Below are positions 17,294 to 26,894 of a stretch of 64,000 nt of DNA, in pieces. The notes under the pieces were generated by a model. The model ran no database searches and was not told the DNA's origin. It saw nothing but the letters and a program-made list of their open reading frames with translations. Within the stretch, counting starts at the first letter, position 1; the number at the start of each line of letters is the position of its first letter. The stretch is from Pedobacter sp. PACM 27299 (GTDB lineage Bacteria > Bacteroidota > Bacteroidia > Sphingobacteriales > Sphingobacteriaceae), in the NCBI RefSeq assembly GCF_001412655.1, contig NZ_CP012996.1, positions 2,542,001 through 2,606,000 on the forward strand, in the 5' to 3' direction. Made by a program: the position numbers and the translations under genes.

Positions 17294-18034
17294 ATGAGAC
17301 GTTTAGAAAATAAGTTAGCATTTATCACTGGTGGCGGCCGTGGAATGGGGGCAGATATCAGCAGAAGACTTGCCGAAGAAGGCGCACGCGTAGTCTTAAC
17401 CTATTCAAAATCTAAGGAAAAAGCGGAAGCGGTAGCGGCAGAAATTAATGCAAAAGGTGGCGATGCAAGCGCTGTTAAAGCAGACAATAGTGATCCAAAA
17501 GCGTTAACCAGCGTGATCCAAAACACCATCGCAGCATTAGGGCCGATTGATATCCTGGTAAACAACGCAGGAATCTACATCGGTAAAGAATTTGAATCAC
17601 ATACGCTGGAAGATTATGAAGAAATTATGGGCATTAATGTTCGTGCAGTTTATGTAGCATCACTTGCTGTAGCGGCTCAAATGCCAAACAAGGGTCGGAT
17701 CATTTCCATTGGCAGCAATATGGCCGAAAATTCACTTAGTCCTCAAACTACTTTATATACGATGAGTAAAGCCGCACTGGCTGGTTTTACCCGGGGATTA
17801 GCCAGAGACCTGGGTGCGAAAGGCATTACAGTCAACCTTGTTCAACCAGGTCCAATTCATACCGAAATGAATCCTTCAGATACAGATCTGGCTGATTTCC
17901 TGAGGAGCCGTATGGCGCTTTCTGAATACGGAACCGGAGACGATATTGCCGGCCTGGTTGCCTACCTGGCCAGTGAAGAAGGAAAGTACATCACAGGTAC
18001 TGCCATCACTATTGATGGTGGCCTAAACGCTTAG
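17294..18034 (+). CDS. short-chain dehydrogenase/reductase (FabG-like)
   Basis: This 246-residue classical SDR has the cofactor motif TGGGRGMG (about 13-20), NNAG, catalytic Ser in ISIGSN, Tyr-x-x-x-Lys in LYTMSKAALAGFTRG, and the PG motif (VQPGPIHTEM) typical of the family. It reduces or oxidises a ketone or alcohol with NAD(P)H; the substrate is unknown. Divergent from the HxlR gene, which probably regulates it. It ends at a strong bidirectional terminator. Confidence 0.94.
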   Translation: MRRLENKLAFITGGGRGMGADISRRLAEEGARVVLTYSKSKEKAEAVAAEINAKGGDASAVKADNSDPKALTSVIQNTIAALGPIDILVNNAGIYIGKEFESHTLEDYEEIMGINVRAVYVASLAVAAQMPNKGRIISIGSNMAENSLSPQTTLYTMSKAALAGFTRGLARDLGAKGITVNLVQPGPIHTEMNPSDTDLADFLRSRMALSEYGTGDDIAGLVAYLASEEGKYITGTAITIDGGLNA

Positions 18035-18037
18035 ATT

Positions 18038-18076
18038 AAAAATGAGGATGTTCCATATAAGAACATCCTCATTTTT
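18038..18076. terminator. bidirectional terminator
   Basis: AAAAATGAGGATGTTC (18038-18053) pairs perfectly with GAACATCCTCATTTTT (18061-18076). It lies between the convergent SDR and chorismate mutase genes and touches the stop codon of the latter. Confidence 0.9.
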
Positions 18077-18399
18077 TAAGCCTGTTCCTTCCAATGATTG
18101 AGTTCTTCATTAATAAAGTAATGAACAAGATCCCTGTACATCTTTTCGATTACATCCGGATTAAGATCCTCCATTTCTGCCCAGCGCCTTCTTTCTAAAA
18201 GCATGGAAGCAAATCTTTCCGGTGCTTTAACTACTGCTTCATCTGTCTTGAATTTAGCAGCAGATTTTATATATTGATATCGTTTGCCAATCATGCTGAT
18301 GATTTGCTGATCTATCAGGTCTATTTCCTGTCGGATATCCAGCAGTTGTTCACATTCTTTAGGCTGTTTTCTATGGCTTTCAATTGCTTTCGTGGACAT
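18076..18399 (-). CDS. PchB-like chorismate mutase / isochorismate pyruvate lyase
   Basis: This 107-residue AroQ-fold protein has helix 1 LLDIRQEIDLIDQQIISMIG, a KRYQYIKSAAKFK helix, the PchB-type loop AVVKAPERFASMLLERRRWA, and helix 3 DLVHYFINEELNHWKEQA. The loop and the tail resemble PchB, which cleaves isochorismate to salicylate and pyruvate, more than the tyrosine/phenylalanine pathway mutases. No isochorismate synthase or siderophore cluster is nearby, so the true reaction stays open. Cytoplasmic, monocistronic. Confidence 0.85.
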   Translation of the reverse strand: MSTKAIESHRKQPKECEQLLDIRQEIDLIDQQIISMIGKRYQYIKSAAKFKTDEAVVKAPERFASMLLERRRWAEMEDLNPDVIEKMYRDLVHYFINEELNHWKEQA

Positions 18400-18741
18400 G
18401 GTATTTTAATCAGTAACCTACGAATGTCTGGTTTTTTGTTGATTTTCCCAAAATGGCTAAAAAAGCCCGTGTTATGATCCTGATTATCATTTTCTTGTTA
18501 AAATTCTGTTCGAATCTGAGGGAATTCCCCTCTTTAAAATCAGTTCTGATAAAATAAATTTTGGATTGTAAATTATTTTTATAAACTTAGTTATAGTATA
18601 GTACAGTGTAGTATAGTTGTGCTTGCTAAACGAACCAACAAACCAACCAAATATAAATTCTTTACGTATGCTCCATCTATGGGATCTAATTGCCGGTACC
18701 CGTTTGGTTTGTTGTTCCACGCTGAACCAAACTAAATCAAT
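18400..18741 (+). promoter_or_regulatory. leader region of the SusC/SusD operon
   Basis: The 342-bp gap has no credible gene. It holds a GTATAG/AGTATAG-rich run (about 18592-18618), a repeated CAACAAACCAACCAA-like stretch (about 18636-18650), and a hairpin GTTTGGTT/AACCAAAC (18702-18709 with 18725-18732) that ends nine bases before the susC start codon. The hairpin sits in the presumed ribosome landing zone and could modulate translation; that is inference. No ECF sigma/anti-sigma genes accompany the locus. Confidence 0.35.
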
Positions 18742-21700
18742 ATGAAATATAACTTTACCAAATTCTTCTCCATGTACAGCTGTTGGCTATTGCTGCTGTT
18801 TTGCATTGGAGGCAGCACTTCGCTGAAGGCTCAAACTACAAGTCAGCGGCTAACGGGGATGGTGATAGACAGTGCCGACAAAGCACCTATTCCAAATGCT
18901 TCTGTAGTCATCAAGGGGACCAAACAGGGAACTCAGACAGACAATGCCGGAAGATTTACCCTCGATGTTTCGGGAGAAGGAGCAACATTGGTGTTCTCTT
19001 ATGTGAGTTACAAGCCCAGGGAGATGTACGTTCAGAAAGGCAAGCCCGTAACTGTACGGATGATTTCTGCACAGGATCGCCTGGAAGAAGTGGCTATTGT
19101 GGCTTATGGCACGCAAAAGAAAAGCAGTATGGTCGCTTCCATCACCACTGTTGATCCCAAAGAATTAAAAGGACCCACTTCAAATTTAACCACCATGCTG
19201 GCAGGGCGTATCGCCGGAATGGTCGCTTATCAAAGAAGTGGCGAGCCAGGAATGGATAATGCCTCTTTCTTTATTAGAGGAGTAGGAAGTTTCGGTGCCG
19301 GAAAAAAAGACCCTTTGATCCTGATTGATGGAATGGAATCCACTGGAACAGACCTCGCCAGACTGCAGCCTGATGATATTTCGGGATTTTCTGTACTTAA
19401 AGATGCTGCAGCCTCTTCCCTATATGGTGCAAGGGGAGCAAATGGAGTGGTATTGGTCACCACCAAACTCGGTGAAATTGGCGCGGCAAAGTTTAATGTC
19501 AGGTTTGAAAATTCAGTTTCTTCCAATACCAGAAACTTCAAATTTGCAGACAATATCACTTATATGAACCTGGCAAATGAAGCGGTTTTAACAAGAGACC
19601 CTAAAAAAAGCCTGCCTTACCTGCCTAACAAAATTGACCATACGGCGGCAGGAGACGATCCATTGCTTTACCCAAACAACAATTGGATAGATCAGCTGAT
19701 TAAAGATTATACGATCAACCAACGTTTCAATATGAACGTAAGCGGGGGAGGAAATACTGCACGTTATTATGTTGCAGGAACTTACAATGTAGACAATGGT
19801 ATTTTAAGAACGGATAAGACCAATAATATCGACAACAATATTAAAATCAAAAACTACGCGGTGCGCTCTAATGTGAACTTAAAGCTCACACCAACTACAG
19901 AAGCAATCATCAGAACCTCCGCCCAGTTTGATGATTATACGGGTCCGATTGGTGGCCGGGATGAATGGGGTAACCTGATCAATGGTGGTGCTGCGGTATT
20001 TCAAACCGCACTTTGGTCTAACCCGGTGATGTTCCCCGCCGTATACCCGGCGTCCTATTCGCCTTATGCGAAACACCCGCTCTTCGGAAATAATTTTATA
20101 GGTGACTCACAAAACCTCTACATCAATCCTTATGCAAGAATGGTGTCCGGATACCAGCAGTACAATACCTCAACCGTAAATGTTCAGCTGGAGTTAAAAC
20201 AGGACCTTAAAGACATTACAGAGGGTTTGTCTACCCGCTTAATGGCCTACACGCAGCGTTATTCTTACTTTGATGTAGCCCGTAGCTTTAAGCCTTTTTT
20301 CTATAATTTAAGCGTTATTCCCGGAACCACAGAGCGCGTACTGAATCCTTTAAATCCATTGGATGGAACGGAATTCTTAAGCTACAATGCAGGAAACAGA
20401 ATTCAGAATACTACCACCTATGGGGAACTTGCCTTGAACTATACTAGAACATTCCAGGAAAAACATGCCGTTTCAGGAATGCTCATCGGGATCTTGAGAA
20501 ATTATCTGACCGCTAATGGAAGCGATCTGCAAGCCTCTCTGCCCTCAAGAAATTTAGGCCTTTCCGGAAGACTGACGTATGCTTATGATAACCGCTATCT
20601 TTTCGAAAGTAACTTTGGATACAACGGTTCTGAGCGTTTTGCACCGAACCACCGCTTTGGATTTTTCCCTTCAGTAGGGGTAGGATGGAATGTTTCTGAG
20701 GAGAAATTCTTTGCACCACTGAAAAATGTGGTCACAAGGCTTAAACTTAGAGGTACTTATGGATTGGTTGGAAATGACCAGATCGGAAGATCTGAGGACA
20801 GGTTTTTTTACCTTTCCAATGTAGATCCTAATAGTCCTTCAAGAGGTTATACCTGGGGTGATAAATGGGATTATTATAAGTATGGTTATTACATCAGCAG
20901 ATATGAAAATTACGACATCACCTGGGAAAAAGCCACGACTACAGATCTGGGCTTTGACCTGAACTTCAAAAATGGATTCTCCGTGGTATTTGATTATTAC
21001 AAATCAATCCGCAGTAATATTTTAATGGGCCGGACTAACCTTCCCAACACCATGGGATTTAATACCACGGTGCAGGCCAATTTAGGGAAAGCAAAAAATG
21101 AAGGTTTTGACCTTGCTTTAGACTATAGTAAAACATTTGGTTCCAATTGGTGGATCCAGGCACGTGGTAACTTTACTTATGCCAGGAATGAAGTCCTGGT
21201 GAACGAAGAACCTGATTATCCTGAGGGCTTAAAACATCTATCCAGAAAAGGTTTCCCTTTTGAACAAAAATATGGCTTGATCGCCGAACGTCTGTTTGTA
21301 GATGATATTGAGGCAAGAAACTCACCAACACAGAATTTTGGCGGATTGATTCCTACCATGGGTGGGGACATCAAATACCGCGATATCAATGGAGACGGTC
21401 AGATCACAGATAAGGACAAAGTGCCCATCGGATTACCTACTGATCCTGAGATTATCTATGGCTTTGGCTTCTCTTTAGGATATAAAGGGTTTGATGTGAG
21501 TACTTTCTTCCAGGGATCAGCACGCTCTTCTTTCTTTATCGACCCAGGAAATATTACCCCCTTTGCACTGAATGGCTCTTTCCAAAATGGATTACTGAAG
21601 GCAATTGCCGATGACCACTGGTCGGAAGATAACCGGAATCTACATGCACTATGGCCAAGACTTACCGATGGTTTTAATAACAACAATAGTCAGTTTTCTA

Positions 21701-21933
21701 CCTGGTGGCTGCGTGATGGGAGCTTCCTGCGATTAAAATCCGTTGAAATTGGTTACAACGTGCCGAAAAAGACACTGACTCGTTATGGGTTATCCAATTT
21801 TAGAATATATGTAAATGGCTCTAATTTGGCCGTGTTCAGTCCCTTTAAATTATGGGATCCTGAAATGGGCTCCAAAGGTCTGGGATATCCTGTTCAGGCA
21901 GTATATAATATAGGACTGAATGTTGGATTTTAA
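18742..21933 (+). CDS. SusC/RagA family TonB-linked outer-membrane protein
   Basis: The 1063-residue receptor has a signal peptide (about 1-30), a CarboxypepD_reg-like domain (about 34-115; LTGMVIDSADKAPIPNASVV), a plug domain with the SusC marks LILIDGMES and VLKDAAASSLYGARGANGVV, and a beta-barrel up to a C-terminal aromatic-rich strand (VYNIGLNVGF). There is no N-terminal STN or FecR-interacting domain. It imports a glycan or other large nutrient across the outer membrane with the SusD lipoprotein encoded 19 bp downstream. First gene of a four-gene operon without a visible degradative enzyme, so the substrate is unknown. Confidence 0.97.
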   Translation: MKYNFTKFFSMYSCWLLLLFCIGGSTSLKAQTTSQRLTGMVIDSADKAPIPNASVVIKGTKQGTQTDNAGRFTLDVSGEGATLVFSYVSYKPREMYVQKGKPVTVRMISAQDRLEEVAIVAYGTQKKSSMVASITTVDPKELKGPTSNLTTMLAGRIAGMVAYQRSGEPGMDNASFFIRGVGSFGAGKKDPLILIDGMESTGTDLARLQPDDISGFSVLKDAAASSLYGARGANGVVLVTTKLGEIGAAKFNVRFENSVSSNTRNFKFADNITYMNLANEAVLTRDPKKSLPYLPNKIDHTAAGDDPLLYPNNNWIDQLIKDYTINQRFNMNVSGGGNTARYYVAGTYNVDNGILRTDKTNNIDNNIKIKNYAVRSNVNLKLTPTTEAIIRTSAQFDDYTGPIGGRDEWGNLINGGAAVFQTALWSNPVMFPAVYPASYSPYAKHPLFGNNFIGDSQNLYINPYARMVSGYQQYNTSTVNVQLELKQDLKDITEGLSTRLMAYTQRYSYFDVARSFKPFFYNLSVIPGTTERVLNPLNPLDGTEFLSYNAGNRIQNTTTYGELALNYTRTFQEKHAVSGMLIGILRNYLTANGSDLQASLPSRNLGLSGRLTYAYDNRYLFESNFGYNGSERFAPNHRFGFFPSVGVGWNVSEEKFFAPLKNVVTRLKLRGTYGLVGNDQIGRSEDRFFYLSNVDPNSPSRGYTWGDKWDYYKYGYYISRYENYDITWEKATTTDLGFDLNFKNGFSVVFDYYKSIRSNILMGRTNLPNTMGFNTTVQANLGKAKNEGFDLALDYSKTFGSNWWIQARGNFTYARNEVLVNEEPDYPEGLKHLSRKGFPFEQKYGLIAERLFVDDIEARNSPTQNFGGLIPTMGGDIKYRDINGDGQITDKDKVPIGLPTDPEIIYGFGFSLGYKGFDVSTFFQGSARSSFFIDPGNITPFALNGSFQNGLLKAIADDHWSEDNRNLHALWPRLTDGFNNNNSQFSTWWLRDGSFLRLKSVEIGYNVPKKTLTRYGLSNFRIYVNGSNLAVFSPFKLWDPEMGSKGLGYPVQAVYNIGLNVGF

Positions 21934-21952
21934 TTATAGAAATAGAAAGATC

Positions 21953-23848
21953 ATGAAAACAAAAAGATATATCCTACCGGTTTTAGTGCTTCTGTTTAGC
22001 CTGAATGCCTGTAAAAAAAGCTTCCTTGATGTAGTGCCAGATAATGTGCCTACACTGGAAAATGCTTTTACCATGCGTAATGAAGCCATTAAATACCTGG
22101 CTACCTGTTATTCTTACCTGCCAAACGATGGCGAACCCACCCAAAATATTGCCTATATGGGCGGAGATGAATTTTGGCTGGAATTCCCTTCCAGAAGTAT
22201 CAACGCCACCAATTGGGCCATGGCCAGAGGAAATCAAAGTGTAGTCAGCCCCCTGGTAAATTATTGGGATTGGGGAATGTTCAACGCCATCCGCGACTGT
22301 AATATTTTTCTTGAAAATGTAAGTGACCTGAGTAAAGTACGCGACATGAGCCCGGATGAGCGGAACCGATGGCTCGGCGAAGTTGAATTTCTGAAGGCCT
22401 ATTACCACTTCTTACTTTTAAGACACTATGGACCAATTCCTGTAATTGATGTGAACCTTCCCGTAAGTGCTCCGATTGAGCAAACCAAAATTAAACGTCA
22501 GCCGGTGGATTCTGCAGTGAATTATATTGTGCAGTTGTTGGATAAGGCCGCCGCGAAATTACCAAACAATGTGATGGTTCCAGCTACCGATCTAGGGCAT
22601 ATTACAAAGCCAATTGCAATGAGTATTAAAGCTAAAGTATTGCTGTATGCTGCAAGTCCGCTGTTTAATGGAAATAAAGATTATGCGAGTTTTAGAAATC
22701 ATGATGGTCAGCAGCTGTTTAGTCTGACTGCCAGCACTGAGAAATGGAAACGGGCGGCCAATGCAGCTAAAGAGGCGATCGTAGCTGCTGAATCTGCCGG
22801 AATTAAACTGTATACCTTTCCTGGTACAACCACGCCGCTATCCAGTACTACGATGAGGGAAATGAGCATTAGAAATGCAGTTACCGAGAAATGGAATTCT
22901 GAAATCATTTGGGCAAATCCTAGTTCCAGGACCTGGCAACTGCAATATTCGTCTATGGCACATATTGATCCAGCTTTCTCTGGCAATAACAGTGTAAACG
23001 GAACCTTAGCGCCGCCAATGAAAATTGTAGAGCAGTTTTATACTAAAAACGGCGTTCCAATTGATGAAGATAAAACACTTGATTTCTCAAATAAATCGCA
23101 ATTGCGCAGTGCAACAAATAGCGAACGCTATTACATCGTTGAAAATTATCAGACTGCCAGGATCAACTTCGACAGGGAGCCTAGATTTTATGCAGACTTA
23201 GGTTTTGATGGTGGCAAGTGGTTCATGGAAAATAACAGGACGGATGACAACGCTTTCTCTGCCCAGCTTAAACTCGGGCAATATGGCAGCGGGGTAGCGA
23301 TCACCATCACCACTTATTATCCTAAAAAACTGGTCAACTGGAAATTTGCCTTTAAAGAAGGGAATAGTAACCACATTGAAGAGTATCCTTTTCCAATGAT
23401 CAGACTGGCAGACCTATATTTAATGTATGCCGAAGCACTGAATGAAGCAGAGGGGCCTTCGTCTGAGGTATACACCTACCTGGATAAAGTAAGGGAACGT
23501 GCCGGACTGGAAGGGGTGGTCAATTCCTGGAGCAAATACACGCTGAATCCAAATAAACCAAATACCCAGTTGGGCTTACAGGAGATCATTCGCAGGGAAC
23601 GTAATATTGAGCTTTCCTTTGAAGGCGCCAGGTTTTGGGACCTTCGCCGATGGAAACTGGCCGCGCAGGAGCTGAATAAAAACATCACCGGCTGGGATAG
23701 AGATCAGGATAAAGATCATCCAGAATTATTCTACAGGTTAACGAATATTTATACCCAACGCTTTATAGCACCAAGAGACTATTTATGGCCGATCCAGGAG
23801 AACAATTTATTGGTTAATCCGAACCTTGTTCAGAACCCAGGATGGTAA
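21953..23848 (+). CDS. SusD/RagB family nutrient-binding lipoprotein
   Basis: I use the ATG at 21953. It opens a lipoprotein signal peptide with a clean lipobox (SLNACKKS), while the frame upstream overlaps susC. About 631 residues. SusD marks: N-terminal helix region with FLDVVPDNVPTL, TPR-like helices (WLGEVEFLKAYYHFLLLRHY, PIAMSIKAKVLLYAASPLFN) and the C-terminal block MIRLADLYLMYAEALNEAEG, IIRRERNIELSFEGARFWDL. It is exported to the cell surface, where it caps the SusC barrel. Co-transcribed with susC. Confidence 0.97.
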   Translation: MKTKRYILPVLVLLFSLNACKKSFLDVVPDNVPTLENAFTMRNEAIKYLATCYSYLPNDGEPTQNIAYMGGDEFWLEFPSRSINATNWAMARGNQSVVSPLVNYWDWGMFNAIRDCNIFLENVSDLSKVRDMSPDERNRWLGEVEFLKAYYHFLLLRHYGPIPVIDVNLPVSAPIEQTKIKRQPVDSAVNYIVQLLDKAAAKLPNNVMVPATDLGHITKPIAMSIKAKVLLYAASPLFNGNKDYASFRNHDGQQLFSLTASTEKWKRAANAAKEAIVAAESAGIKLYTFPGTTTPLSSTTMREMSIRNAVTEKWNSEIIWANPSSRTWQLQYSSMAHIDPAFSGNNSVNGTLAPPMKIVEQFYTKNGVPIDEDKTLDFSNKSQLRSATNSERYYIVENYQTARINFDREPRFYADLGFDGGKWFMENNRTDDNAFSAQLKLGQYGSGVAITITTYYPKKLVNWKFAFKEGNSNHIEEYPFPMIRLADLYLMYAEALNEAEGPSSEVYTYLDKVRERAGLEGVVNSWSKYTLNPNKPNTQLGLQEIIRRERNIELSFEGARFWDLRRWKLAAQELNKNITGWDRDQDKDHPELFYRLTNIYTQRFIAPRDYLWPIQENNLLVNPNLVQNPGW

Positions 23849-23880
23849 TTAATTAGGATAAACATCAAATAGATATTAAT

Positions 23881-25065
23881 ATGAAAAGAAATATATATAA
23901 GATACTCCCTGTTTTGTGTGCGCTATTTGTGCTGCTTTCCTGTAACAAGGCGGAGATCAATGGGATATTAGGAGACAATCAAAATCCACCAGGGCAAGTG
24001 ACCAATGTAACAGTAGAAAATCAGAATGGCCAGGCAAGGATCAGTTATAACCTCCCAAATAATAAAGACCTGCTTTATATTAAAGCAGTATACAGCATCA
24101 GAAATGGAGAACAGCGAGAAATAAAGGCCTCAGGTTATACCAATAATATGATCGTAGATGGATTTGCAGATACAAATCCACATGAGATTAAATTATACGC
24201 AGTCAACAAAAGTGAAAAAGCTTCGGAGCCAGTTTCTGTTACTGTAACCCCTTTAATTGCACCCTTCAGATTGATTTTTAATGCGCTAAAAGCCAGTGCT
24301 ACCTTTGGTGGAGTAAGGCTAAACAGTATCAACAAGTTTAAAGCCACTGTCGCTATTGTGCCATTGTTAGACTCCCTCGGTAACGGGGATTGGGCCAACC
24401 TTGATAATGTGTATACGCAGGATTCTGTGATCAGTGCAAGCATCAGAGGATTGAAGCCAAAGCAGGGTAAATTTGCTTTCTATGTTCGCGACAGGTGGTT
24501 AAACCGCTCTGATACCTTGCTGGTAAACCTGACTCCATTGGAAGAGAACCTGCTCAATAAAGATCTTTTTCAGGAAATCAGGTTACCCGGAGATGCCGAT
24601 TACATGTATGATACTTCTTTAAAGCTGATCTGGGATAAAAGAACGGATTACGGACAATGGCCTTGTATGTATACCCAGGAAAGTGCTGGTGCGCCCACAA
24701 CGGTGAGCTTTAGCTTAGGCAAGGAAGCAAAATTGAGTAGGATTGTAGTCTATCCGAGAAGAGAAGCGGGTTATTATGACAAAGGCAATCTTAAAGATTT
24801 TGAGCTCTGGGGTTCCAACAGTCCAAACCTGGATGGAAGCTGGGCCAGCTGGACTAAACTCATGACCTGTAACGTGACCAAGCCTTCCGGATCACCGATC
24901 GGTACCGATACCGGAGCGGATGAAGCCTATGGTAAAGCAGGCTGGTCATTTGACTTTCCTGAAGATGCAGTGAAGTTCAAGTACCTGAGGATAAGAAATC
25001 TGAAGAACTGGAGAAGCAGCTACTTTATGGAAATCGCCCAGATATCGGTTTGGGGAGTATATTAA
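23881..25065 (+). CDS. surface lipoprotein with DUF4959/DUF5126-like and discoidin-like (DUF5000) domains
   Basis: The 394-residue lipoprotein has a lipobox in FVLLSCNKAE. The first half (about 40-230) has fibronectin-like strands (PPGQVTNVTVENQNGQARIS), matching the DUF4959/DUF5126 type. The C-terminal part (about 255-394) resembles an F5/8-type discoidin fold (LSRIVVYPRREAGYYDKGNL, FELWGSNSP, FKYLRIRNLKNW). Such proteins typically accompany SusC/D pairs as extra glycan-binding surface proteins. It follows susD by 32 bp and is in the same operon. Domain names are from memory of the families, not a search. Confidence 0.8.
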   Translation: MKRNIYKILPVLCALFVLLSCNKAEINGILGDNQNPPGQVTNVTVENQNGQARISYNLPNNKDLLYIKAVYSIRNGEQREIKASGYTNNMIVDGFADTNPHEIKLYAVNKSEKASEPVSVTVTPLIAPFRLIFNALKASATFGGVRLNSINKFKATVAIVPLLDSLGNGDWANLDNVYTQDSVISASIRGLKPKQGKFAFYVRDRWLNRSDTLLVNLTPLEENLLNKDLFQEIRLPGDADYMYDTSLKLIWDKRTDYGQWPCMYTQESAGAPTTVSFSLGKEAKLSRIVVYPRREAGYYDKGNLKDFELWGSNSPNLDGSWASWTKLMTCNVTKPSGSPIGTDTGADEAYGKAGWSFDFPEDAVKFKYLRIRNLKNWRSSYFMEIAQISVWGVY

Positions 25066-25085
25066 TTGACCTTAGTTAAGAAAAC

Positions 25086-26261
25086 ATGAAAAATATAAAT
25101 AAATTCGTCGGAATGCTGGGGCTCGCGTTCATCTGCTCAGCATGCCAGAAACAAGATGACTATAAAAAATTCACAGAGAATGGTGAAATAGTTTATCCCG
25201 CTAAAATTGACTCTTTGAGAATATTGTCTGGAAATGGTAGGGTTAAAGTATCTGGAGCTTTAAATCCAGATCCAAGAGTGGTCAGTTTCAAGGTGTTTTG
25301 GAACAGTAAGCAGGATTCTGTGGAAGTCCCTGTTAAAAGAACAGGTGGGGTAGACAGCGTGAATTATATCATAGATCACCTGGAAGAAGGTCCCTTAAGT
25401 TTTGAAGTACGTACCTACGATTCAGAAGGCCATATTTCTGTTCCTATGAATATAGTCGGGAATGTTTACGGCGAACGTTACCGTTCGGCATTAAACAACA
25501 GGGCCATTCTAAGTACCGAATTTAATACTCAGGGAGAAGCAAAACTTAAATTCCAGGATGCCAGCAATGCCAGCGGCACAGTCGGGATGCAGATTCGTTA
25601 TAAACATTCAGACAATACGACACATGATACCGTGGTGCTGGCTCAGCTGAAAGACCAGATCGTGACCTTACCCAAATTTAAAAGCAATCCTATCGAGTAT
25701 CGGATCATTAATAGACCTGAGCCTGGGAGCATCGATAAATTCTATTCGAACTATGAAACGTTCTCTTTAAAAGGAGAGGTGAGTAACATCTATTTGAAAA
25801 ATTATATGATTCCTTTTCAGCGTTCGGCTTACGACAATAACAGGTGGGGAGATTTAGCCAACTGGGTGACCAACAGTGCCATGAAGAACCACAATGGAAT
25901 GGGTGGATACGCTAGTGACGACAATGGTGTGATTAATATTGAAGCAGGATGGGGATCAAGTGCCATTACCAATGGGAAAATTTATCAGACTGTAACCTTA
26001 CCTCCAGGCAAGTACTCCTTTACAAGTGAGCTATCTGATAATAATTATGATGGAAATCCACCAGCATACATTGTAGCAGCTTCTGGAACCGGAATTCCAG
26101 ATGTAGATCAACTGGGATCGGCCATTGGCAGCACTGCGGTTAAAAACTCCCGCTTTGAATTCGAGCTGAAGCAAACCACCCTGGTCTCTTTAGGAATGGT
26201 GCTGTCCTTTAATACCGATCATTATATGAAAATCAGAAGCCTAAGGTTATACGCCTTATAA
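25086..26261 (+). CDS. surface lipoprotein with DUF4998- and DUF5013-like domains
   Basis: The 391-residue lipoprotein has the lipobox CSAC (about residues 16-19). The N-terminal part has two fibronectin-like segments (ILSGNGRVKVSGALNPDPRV, FEVRTYDSEGHISVPMNIVG) as in DUF4998. The C-terminal half (about 235-391; LANWVTNSAMKNHNGMGGYA, QTVTLPPGKYSFTSELSD) resembles DUF5013, a jelly-roll-like binding domain. It is the last gene of the SusC/D operon and ends at a strong terminator. Probable role: binding of the glycan imported by the system. Confidence 0.78.
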   Translation: MKNINKFVGMLGLAFICSACQKQDDYKKFTENGEIVYPAKIDSLRILSGNGRVKVSGALNPDPRVVSFKVFWNSKQDSVEVPVKRTGGVDSVNYIIDHLEEGPLSFEVRTYDSEGHISVPMNIVGNVYGERYRSALNNRAILSTEFNTQGEAKLKFQDASNASGTVGMQIRYKHSDNTTHDTVVLAQLKDQIVTLPKFKSNPIEYRIINRPEPGSIDKFYSNYETFSLKGEVSNIYLKNYMIPFQRSAYDNNRWGDLANWVTNSAMKNHNGMGGYASDDNGVINIEAGWGSSAITNGKIYQTVTLPPGKYSFTSELSDNNYDGNPPAYIVAASGTGIPDVDQLGSAIGSTAVKNSRFEFELKQTTLVSLGMVLSFNTDHYMKIRSLRLYAL

Positions 26262-26268
26262 TTATAGC

Positions 26269-26304
26269 CTGATCACCTATCCACAGATAGGTGATCAGTT
26301 TTTT
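26269..26304 (+). terminator. terminator of the SusC/SusD operon
   Basis: CTGATCACCTAT (26269-26280) pairs perfectly with ATAGGTGATCAG (26287-26298), followed by six T residues. Confidence 0.92.
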
Positions 26305-26354
26305 GTTTAACTTTATGCTTCAACGCTTTTTGTTCAAACAAGCTGGTTGTGCTT

Positions 26355-26852
26355 ATGAAAAGAATCGAATTCAACAGATCTACCTATTTAACCTATCTTA
26401 TTTATTTACTAAAATGCCTGATAGGCGTAATTATCTGTTACCTTTTATATAAGTATATTCCACAATACCCATTTTACTGGTCACTGGTTTCTGTAGTCGT
26501 AGCACTTTCACCTGATAACAGCAATACCCTTGCTTATGACCGAATGAAGGCCAATTTGTTAGGCTGTACGGTAGGTCTCTGCCTTTATCCAATTCACATT
26601 TCCTATTTATTGATTTTATGCCTAGGAGTGACCCTGACCATAGCACTAGGGCTTGCTTTCCGCATCACACAGACTTTGAGAAGTGCATTGGCTGCCCTTG
26701 TGATTGTCACGATTCAGGAGCAGCTGGAAAAACACTGGTACATTGCTGTGGAGCGGGTAGGTTGTGTGGTGGCCGGATGCCTCGTGGCACTACTGGTGAC
26801 CATGTTTTTTAATATGCTTTTAGCACGCCTATCGAAAAAAAAAAGCATTTAG
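26355..26852 (+). CDS. FUSC-like inner-membrane protein
   Basis: I take the ATG at 26355; a GTG two codons earlier is also possible. About 165 residues with roughly five membrane helices in the FUSC_2 pattern: CLIGVIICYLLYKYIPQYPF, FYWSLVSVVVALSPDN, MKANLLGCTVGLCLYP, then two more helices ending in a basic tail. It is much shorter than full FUSC/AaeB transporters (about 650 residues) and contains only the membrane module. Function unknown; related modules sit in aromatic-acid efflux proteins. Confidence 0.7.
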   Translation: MKRIEFNRSTYLTYLIYLLKCLIGVIICYLLYKYIPQYPFYWSLVSVVVALSPDNSNTLAYDRMKANLLGCTVGLCLYPIHISYLLILCLGVTLTIALGLAFRITQTLRSALAALVIVTIQEQLEKHWYIAVERVGCVVAGCLVALLVTMFFNMLLARLSKKKSI

Positions 26853-26894
26853 TACTCACCAGCACTAAAGAAAGTGATCTATGATAATCATATT

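Noticed and set aside
18487..18720. 77-codon minus-strand open frame in the SusC leader
   Set aside because: No family likeness, covers the presumed promoter and hairpin, and has a low-complexity Tyr/Lys-rich translation.
21983..22408. 141-codon minus-strand open frame inside the SusD gene
   Set aside because: Antisense shadow of a certain gene.
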